Shown: positions 59,440-64,000 of the stretch, piece after piece
How positions within the stretch are numbered: the first letter of the stretch is position 1
Layout of the letters: the number at the start of each line of letters is the position of its first letter
Origin: Paenibacillus phoenicis
GTDB taxonomy: Bacteria > Bacillota > Bacilli > Paenibacillales > Paenibacillaceae
Assembly (NCBI RefSeq): GCF_034718895.1
Contig: NZ_JAYERP010000001.1
Span: forward strand, 868,001 to 932,000
Direction: 5' to 3'
Length of the DNA stretch: 64,000 bases
Made by a program: the position numbers and the translations under genes
The notes under the pieces: model-generated
What the model was told of the DNA's origin: nothing
The model's input: only the letters and a program-made list of their open reading frames with translations
The model's database searches: none

Positions 59440-59937
59440 ATTCGCAAGCGATTATGGATATCCGCGGTTGCCGGATTGGTTTTGTTGCTGGCAATGTATA
59501 CATGGTGGTATATCGAGAACGTATCTCCAGTGAAGGTGACGAAAACCTTTGACGGTGCGGCCTGGATGGAGGAGGACCCGACTTTTGCACCGCCGGTCCA
59601 TCTTTCGTTAGACGGGTATTATGACAAACGAAACGCCCAATTTAAGGGTGCAGTAAAGATTAACGGACAGGTGTATGATAATTGCTTCCTCGTCAACGGG
59701 TCCGGACATCGTTATGAAGGCGCTAACTTGATTCGGCTTGGGGCAAGCTATTTCGATGCAGAGATGGTACGCATCGCGTGGTCCATTCCTCAGTCAGAGC
59801 TCCCTCCTGAGTTGACCCACCCGAAGTTCCCCGATGCGGAGATTTGGTTAATTAGCCCGGCTTCATCCGGTGAAGAGGCGAGCAACTTACGACAGGAGTT
59901 AGTAGATCGTTACTTCGCGAAGCTAAAGCTGAAATAA
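59440..59937 (+). CDS. Single-pass membrane protein starting at ATT
   Basis: The hydrophobic N-terminus needs a start upstream of the first conventional codon. The only fit is ATT 59440, with GGAGGGAG seven bases upstream; no ATG, GTG or TTG lies between the in-frame stop (59410-59412) and it. The protein then reads RKRLWISAVAGLVLLLAMYTWWYIEN (basic start plus one membrane helix) and a ~135-residue outer domain (VHLSLDGYYDKRNAQFKGAVKINGQVYDNCFLVNG…). I know no family. If ATT is not used, TTG 59476 would cut the anchor in half. Confidence 0.7.
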   Translation: MRKRLWISAVAGLVLLLAMYTWWYIENVSPVKVTKTFDGAAWMEEDPTFAPPVHLSLDGYYDKRNAQFKGAVKINGQVYDNCFLVNGSGHRYEGANLIRLGASYFDAEMVRIAWSIPQSELPPELTHPKFPDAEIWLISPASSGEEASNLRQELVDRYFAKLKLK

Positions 59938-59942
59938 AAAAA

Positions 59943-59987
59943 GGACAAAAGCCCTCGTAGAATTCCTTGCTACAAGGGCTTTTGTCC
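59943..59987. terminator. Strong hairpin, best as minus-strand terminator
   Basis: GGACAAAAGCCCT pairs perfectly with AGGGCTTTTGTCC, with an inner GTAG/CTAC stem. The A run is on the left (59936-59942), giving a T tract for minus-strand transcription. To the right a second hairpin, GGGCATCCC-TTGC-GGGATGCCC, overlaps its end (59987-60008). Confidence 0.7.
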
Positions 59988-60238
59988 GGGCATCCCTTGC
60001 GGGATGCCCATCATGGGAGAGGAGAAACCGGACGAAGAGCTTATGGGGAAACGTAAGTCTTCTCCGCGGTTGTCTACGACATTTGGTGATGTCGATACTC
60101 TAAGTGTGTCCGGGCAGAGGGGTTTTATACCTCCATTCGCAAAAAAGTTCGATGATTTTTTCATTTTTCATTCCAAGGCGGATTATGGTACGATATCGAC
60201 AGGAATTTTCCAGGCATAAAAGGTGAGTGAACAAATCG
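59988..60238. other. Intergenic region before rsmD
   Basis: About 250 bases holding a GGGCATCCC/GGGATGCCC hairpin and the presumed rsmD promoter. Short ORFs here on both strands lack ribosome binding sites and recognisable sequence. Confidence 0.5.
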
Positions 60239-60841
60239 ATGAGAGTTATTTCGGGCCGAGCCCGGGGCAGGTCGCTCAAAGCCGTACCCGGCATGGGGAC
60301 CAGGCCAACCACAGACAAAGTCAAAGAAGCGATATTCAGCATGATCGGTCCGTATTTCGACGGCGGCTCCGCGCTGGACTTGTTTGCCGGAACCGGCGGT
60401 CTCGGGATTGAGGCGTTAAGTCGCGGCATGGACAAGGCGGTGTTTATCGATAAAGATTTTAAGAGCATTGAGACGATCCGTCAGAATTTGAAGGCGACCG
60501 GATTCGAGACCATGGCTGAAGTCTACAAAAACGACGCTGAACGTGCGCTGAAAGCTCTGGCGAAACGGGAGGCGTCATTTGATCTGGTGTTCTTGGATCC
60601 GCCGTACCGCCTGAAACACGGGGATGCGCTGATGACCCAGATGGACGAGCTGCAGCTGCTCAAGCCGGAGGCCACGATCGTGCTCGAATACGAAGCCTCG
60701 TATGTTTATCCTGAGCGGTTTGGGCCTTTTGTGCAAATACGTAAAGCGGAATACGGGGAGACTTCCGTATCCATTTATACTTACGATACCGAGTTGAACA
60801 CGGTTCAAACCGACGATCAGGAGGAAAAACAACATGAGTGA
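60239..60841 (+). CDS. rsmD: 16S rRNA (guanine966-N2)-methyltransferase
   Basis: The protein has 200 residues. It methylates G966 of 16S rRNA in the small subunit, using S-adenosylmethionine. Motifs: [36 protein letters not shown], the SAM-binding [18 protein letters not shown], and the catalytic LDPPYRL. ATG 60239 matches the family start; GTG 60227 is an alternative closer to AAAGGTGA. It overlaps coaD by eight bases, the usual Bacillales gene pair. Confidence 0.93.
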   Translation: MRVISGRARGRSLKAVPGMGTRPTTDKVKEAIFSMIGPYFDGGSALDLFAGTGGLGIEALSRGMDKAVFIDKDFKSIETIRQNLKATGFETMAEVYKNDAERALKALAKREASFDLVFLDPPYRLKHGDALMTQMDELQLLKPEATIVLEYEASYVYPERFGPFVQIRKAEYGETSVSIYTYDTELNTVQTDDQEEKQHE

Positions 60842-61346
60842 ACAGCGGCAACCGCGAGTGGCGGTATATCCGGGCAGCTTTGATCCTGTAACGAAAGGGC
60901 ATATGGACATCATCCAGCGGGCCTCGCGCCAGTTTGACAAGCTGATCGTGGCCGTGCTGAACAATTTGAGCAAGAAGCCGTTATTTACGGTCGATGAGCG
61001 CAAGGCCTTGCTCAGAGAGGTGACCGGGCATCTTCCTAATGTCGAAATTGACAGCTTCCGGGATCTGCTGGTCAATTACATGGACTACAAACAAGCCCAT
61101 GTGATCGTCCGGGGCATTCGCTCCGTCACCGACTTTGAATATGAGCTGCAGCTGGCTTCTACGAATCATAAGCTGAACAGTGAGGTGGAGACGATCTTTA
61201 TGATGACGCATCCCAAATATTCGTATTTGAGCTCCAGCGTCGTCAAGGAGATAGCCAGCTTCCACGGCGATGTCAGCGATCTCGTTCCGCCGGAGGTTGA
61301 GATGGCGTTGCGTGAGAAGTTCAAGGATAAGCTGGGGCCGAGCTAA
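60834..61346 (+). CDS. coaD: Phosphopantetheine adenylyltransferase
   Basis: A 170-residue nucleotidyltransferase that makes dephospho-CoA from phosphopantetheine and ATP. The T/HxGH motif is seen as [16 protein letters not shown], with the second signature in [34 protein letters not shown] provides substrate-binding Arg. AGGAGG lies before ATG 60834, inside the end of rsmD. The length is typical. Confidence 0.95.
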   Translation: MSEQRQPRVAVYPGSFDPVTKGHMDIIQRASRQFDKLIVAVLNNLSKKPLFTVDERKALLREVTGHLPNVEIDSFRDLLVNYMDYKQAHVIVRGIRSVTDFEYELQLASTNHKLNSEVETIFMMTHPKYSYLSSSVVKEIASFHGDVSDLVPPEVEMALREKFKDKLGPS

Positions 61347-61361
61347 GCAAGGCTCAGAGCT

Positions 61362-62582
61362 TTAAGGTTTCTCTTGTCGCCGCCACAGGAGCGCGATGGA
61401 CAAGAAGCCAACCGTCAGCAATGTCAGCATCCACAGCTGCCATTCCATCACCCCGAACGCTTGCTGCCAGCTGGGCAGCTTGACGGCCGGGGTGTCGCTT
61501 CCTATTGGGGAGGCTTCGCTGCCGCCAAATGCGGGGAGAACGCTTGGCAGCCAGCGGGTGACCGGCTTCCACAGCAGCAGGGTCAGGACATAAGCATAAG
61601 CTGCATGGAGCAGACGGCTGAGCAGGAACGACCGTTCTCCGATGCCTGCGGGGCCGAGGATGGCACGCACTTGCAGGTAAGCGCATAGGCCGCTCCACCC
61701 TAGCACCGCACCCAGTAACGAGGCGCTGAGGGCCGGAGGAAGGGAAGGGGCCAGCCCGGACAGGGCATAGGAGCCTAAATGGACCTCGAGAGCGCTTTTC
61801 ACTGCAACGGCCATTGTTTGATTAGGGAACGCGAGCAGAATAACGTGAATCACGACTGCGAAAATAAGCATATATCCGCCGATAATCATCAGCGTTTGAA
61901 CGCCCGAGGCGACCGCGTCGCCCAGCAGCTTGCCAAAGCTGCGGCCGTCTTCGCGGCGGGCCTCCTCCATCCGGCGCATGGCCAGGCGCAGGATGGATTC
62001 ACGCGGCCTGGCTGCAGGCTTTACCGGCGGAGACACCGCTGATTTCGAGCGGTCTGGGAACACCAACTGCAGCGTAACGCCGGCGGCGAGGCCGGCAATC
62101 CAGTGCACGGCGAGCAAGAGCAAGCCGACCTCAGGGCGGCTTAAGAAGCCTGCGCCAATCACAACGACGAGCAGCATCGGGCTGCAGAAGTGAGCTGCCG
62201 CGGCGAGACGTTCGGCTTCACGCGCGGTGACCTTGCCCTGCTTATGCAGGGTCACCGCAGCTTCGGCTGCGGCAGGGAAGCCGGCTGTCATCCCAAGCGG
62301 CAACACCCAGCCGTAGGAGCCGGGAAGGCCCAGAACGCGGCGGGTGAGAGGTTCCAGCAGCGTGCCCAGCCCGTGGGCGAACCCGGAGGCGATGAGCATT
62401 TGCGACAGGACGACAAACGGCAGCAAGGCTGGGAACACGATGCGCCACCAAATGGCTAAGCCTTCCCCCGAAGCTTTAAACGCTTCGCCGGGGGCATATA
62501 CGACGCAGATGACGACCAAAACGGCCAAAAATCCGGTTAGCCACGTGGAGAGCGGGCTGGCGGCCAAACGTTGGAAGTTCAT
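61362..62582 (-). CDS. ylbJ: Sporulation membrane protein YlbJ
   Basis: A 406-residue protein with 8-10 hydrophobic helices and two Gate/nucleoside-recognition-like repeats (FPALLPFVVLSQMLIASGFAHGLG; ARRL-like loop; HFCSPMLLVVVIGAGFL). YlbJ is a Bacillales protein needed for normal spore cortex formation and is synthesised in the mother cell. Gene order next to coaD and ylbL agrees with B. subtilis. It is convergent to coaD with only 15 bp between stops, and divergent from ylbL. Confidence 0.92.
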   Translation of the reverse strand: MNFQRLAASPLSTWLTGFLAVLVVICVVYAPGEAFKASGEGLAIWWRIVFPALLPFVVLSQMLIASGFAHGLGTLLEPLTRRVLGLPGSYGWVLPLGMTAGFPAAAEAAVTLHKQGKVTAREAERLAAAAHFCSPMLLVVVIGAGFLSRPEVGLLLLAVHWIAGLAAGVTLQLVFPDRSKSAVSPPVKPAARPRESILRLAMRRMEEARREDGRSFGKLLGDAVASGVQTLMIIGGYMLIFAVVIHVILLAFPNQTMAVAVKSALEVHLGSYALSGLAPSLPPALSASLLGAVLGWSGLCAYLQVRAILGPAGIGERSFLLSRLLHAAYAYVLTLLLWKPVTRWLPSVLPAFGGSEASPIGSDTPAVKLPSWQQAFGVMEWQLWMLTLLTVGFLSIALLWRRQEKP

Positions 62583-62761
62583 ATGTATAGATCCACCTTC
62601 TTTGTCATTAGATAAAGACCGATAGCAAAATCACGCATAGTACATGCTATGCATCAGCAGCGAAGGACAGACTACCGGTTTCGCATGGCGGGTGCATGCA
62701 GAGAAGCGGCGGGCTGAGGGAGACGCGGATTCGCCGCCGCACAGGAAGGGAGGAGAACGGG

Positions 62762-63790
62762 ATGCGACCATCCAGAGCCAAAGCGTTAAAATCGGGACTG
62801 TATGTGCTGATCCTTGCGGTGATCGTCTATGTTGTCGCCTACATGTCTACCCCGTATATGATCAATCAGCCGGGGACGGCAGAGGAAATCAAACCGATGG
62901 TTTCCATCCCGTCGGGAGATCCCGAGGAAAAAGGCACTTTTATGCTGACCACGGTTTCCGTCAGTTACGCCAACGTTTGGATGTTGGCGGCGGCTCGCTT
63001 CAACAAGCATGCCGAGATCGTGAAGAAGGAAGCGGATCGCAATGACGAGGAGTACGAAACGCAGCAGCGGTATTACATGAGCAGCTCCCAATCGAATGCG
63101 ATCATGGCGGCTTATAATAAAGCCGGCGTCAAGTACGATATCGTCCCGGAGTACGTGTTTATCTTCGGCTTGTCTAAGGATAGCCCGCCCAAGGGGGATA
63201 TTCATTCCGGGGATATTATTCGAGAGGTAAAGGGACAGCCGGTCAAACGGTTTGAGGAGCTCGGCGCCCTGCTGCAGGACAATCAACCGGGGGATGTGGT
63301 CGATGTCCGCCTGGAACGCGGCGGCAAAACGATCGACCAGCAGGTGGAGCTCGTGGAGATCAAATCGGCTGACGGCGTGCGCAAGGTCGGTTTAGGCGTA
63401 TCGGTAGGCGAGCTGCGGAAGGTACAGGCAGCGGATCAGGCCAAGGAAGTGAAGTTTGCTGACACGCGGATCGGCGGTCCATCGGCCGGCTTGATGTTTA
63501 CGCTTGAGATTTATAATCAGTTGACGCCGGGGGACTTGAGCAAAGGCTACCGGGTGGCCGGCACCGGCACCATCGCCGAAGACGGCACCGTGGGAGCGAT
63601 CGGCGGCGTCCAGTTCAAGATCGTGGCGTCGGATCGGGAGAAGGCGGAAATATTTTTTGTTCCGGAGGCAAATTATAAGGTTGCGAAGGCCAAAGCAGAA
63701 GAAATCGGTTCGAAGATGAAGCTCGTCCCGGTGAAGAAGCTGGACGATGCCTTGGATTATTTGGCTTCGTTGGAGCCGAAGGCGTCATAA
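62762..63790 (+). CDS. ylbL: PDZ and Lon-like serine protease, YlbL/SepM type
   Basis: The protein has 342 residues: a membrane helix at ~12-32, an extracellular linker, a PDZ domain (~110-200, IHSGDIIREVKGQPVKRFEELG), and a Lon-type S16 protease domain with the Ser241-Lys286 dyad (GGPSAGLMF; GGVQFKIVASDREKAE). Homologues process peptide pheromones or membrane proteins. ATG 62762 follows GGGAGGAG. It is divergent from ylbJ and convergent with the ylbM fragment. Confidence 0.93.
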   Translation: MRPSRAKALKSGLYVLILAVIVYVVAYMSTPYMINQPGTAEEIKPMVSIPSGDPEEKGTFMLTTVSVSYANVWMLAAARFNKHAEIVKKEADRNDEEYETQQRYYMSSSQSNAIMAAYNKAGVKYDIVPEYVFIFGLSKDSPPKGDIHSGDIIREVKGQPVKRFEELGALLQDNQPGDVVDVRLERGGKTIDQQVELVEIKSADGVRKVGLGVSVGELRKVQAADQAKEVKFADTRIGGPSAGLMFTLEIYNQLTPGDLSKGYRVAGTGTIAEDGTVGAIGGVQFKIVASDREKAEIFFVPEANYKVAKAKAEEIGSKMKLVPVKKLDDALDYLASLEPKAS

Positions 63791-63845
63791 TCCAAGGGCG
63801 GGCGAATCCAGTTCGGCGGCGGGAGGCTTAGAGCGCTTTTAGCGA

Positions 63846-64000
63846 TCAATCCGTTAGGCGAATGGGCGCCTGACGGTACTCGCGCAGCAGCTCCTCCGCG
63901 CTGCGCTTTGGCATAGCATTCGCATATACGGCAGCGGCCCGAATGTCGAGATTCAGCTGCGGGTGCTCCAATTCAGCAGCCCGGGTGATGATCGGCAGCC
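63846..64000 (-). CDS. ylbM: tRNA(Met) cytidine acetate ligase or YlbM-type protein, C-terminal end
   Basis: The last 51 codons of a minus-strand gene running off the window, ending at TGA 63848-63846. The readable part (LPIITRAAELEHPQLNLDIRAAAVYANAM…LLREYRQAPIRLTD) matches the C-terminus of the YlbM/TmcAL nucleotidyltransferase family, which acetylates the wobble cytidine of elongator tRNA(Met). Its place after ylbL is the B. subtilis order. The catalytic domain lies outside the window. Confidence 0.75.
   Translation of the reverse strand, partial: LPIITRAAELEHPQLNLDIRAAAVYANAMPKRSAEELLREYRQAPIRLTD

Noticed and set aside
59970..60164. A 64-codon minus-strand ORF before rsmD
   Set aside because: No SD and a composition (Ser/Pro/Lys) without structure, although it ends near a minus-strand terminator. 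I left it out.
60004..60219. A 71-codon plus-strand ORF before rsmD
   Set aside because: No ribosome binding site, begins inside a hairpin, and its sequence has no protein-like pattern.
1..64000. CRISPR arrays, rRNA, tRNA, prophage, integrative element
   Set aside because: I found no regularly spaced repeats, no RNA-gene signatures and no structural phage or conjugation genes. The only mobile DNA I can support is the IS110 pair.

Overview
This window looks like a chromosomal segment from a Paenibacillaceae-type Firmicute (Paenibacillus or a close relative). The evidence is a mid-to-high GC content, strong AAGGAGG-type ribosome binding sites, frequent TTG and GTG starts, many compact intrinsic terminators, a Fur box of Bacillus type, and the sporulation/housekeeping block rsmD-coaD-ylbJ-ylbL-(ylbM) at the right edge. 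I see no tRNA, rRNA or CRISPR array, and no prophage.

Layout. 1-5.2 kb: small stress and modification genes (DinB-like, YkgJ/pentapeptide fusion, AraC/GyrI regulator, YjjG-type HAD phosphatase, a 53-aa membrane protein, two GNATs, a cupin). 5.2-7.05 kb: IS110-family element copy 1. 7.06-17 kb: zinc-ribbon protein, NUDIX enzymes, two amino-acid permeases around a LysR gene, TauE, GNATs, HXXEE protein, Amj flippase. 17-22 kb: a circularly permuted GH3 glucosidase, a Fur-regulated siderophore-binding lipoprotein and an MmyB-type regulator. 22.0-23.8 kb: IS110 copy 2, in front of fabF. 25-35 kb: DUF4349 lipoprotein, LysR plus divergent MFS pump, GH36 alpha-galactosidase, chemoreceptor, MarR plus DHA2 pump. 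35-48 kb: GH94 cellobiose phosphorylase with its LacI regulator and two matching operators, cell-wall and sugar genes, LytTR protein, lactonase, AI-2E exporter, FUSC protein. 48-64 kb: HelD, MFS, rpiA, MarR plus a giant MMPL protein, TPR protein, a Gln-coil/Ser-Gly protein, a phage-type glucosaminidase, then rsmD-coaD, ylbJ, ylbL and the 3' end of ylbM.

The most interesting system is the pair of apparently identical IS110-family elements (shared span 1813 bp). Removing the element rebuilds a perfect Shine-Dalgarno motif in both places: CCTTAAGGAGG in front of the zinc-ribbon gene and CCTAAAGGAGG in front of fabF, each 7 nt before an ATG. The inferred core is AG on the + strand, which is CT in the element's own orientation. 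The non-coding stretch upstream of the transposase folds as a bridge-RNA-like structure. It has a loop whose two arms carry GCCUCC and CCUUAAG, matching the left and right halves of that target, and a second loop carrying CCGCUGG, matching the element's own end. Joining the ends across one core creates a consensus promoter (TTGACA, 17 bp, TATAGT). Together these suggest an RNA-guided element that targets ribosome binding sites and leaves a working SD next to the downstream gene.

Functional themes elsewhere: phosphorolytic and hydrolytic use of plant oligosaccharides (GH3, GH36, GH94, aldose epimerase, LacI), drug or metabolite efflux under MarR/LysR control (four MFS, one MMPL), and envelope maintenance (Amj, NlpC/P60, glucosaminidase). 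Small or broken genes include a twice-frameshifted gene at 13.8-14.0 kb, a 27-codon ORF at 31.5 kb, and a membrane protein that appears to start at ATT (59440).
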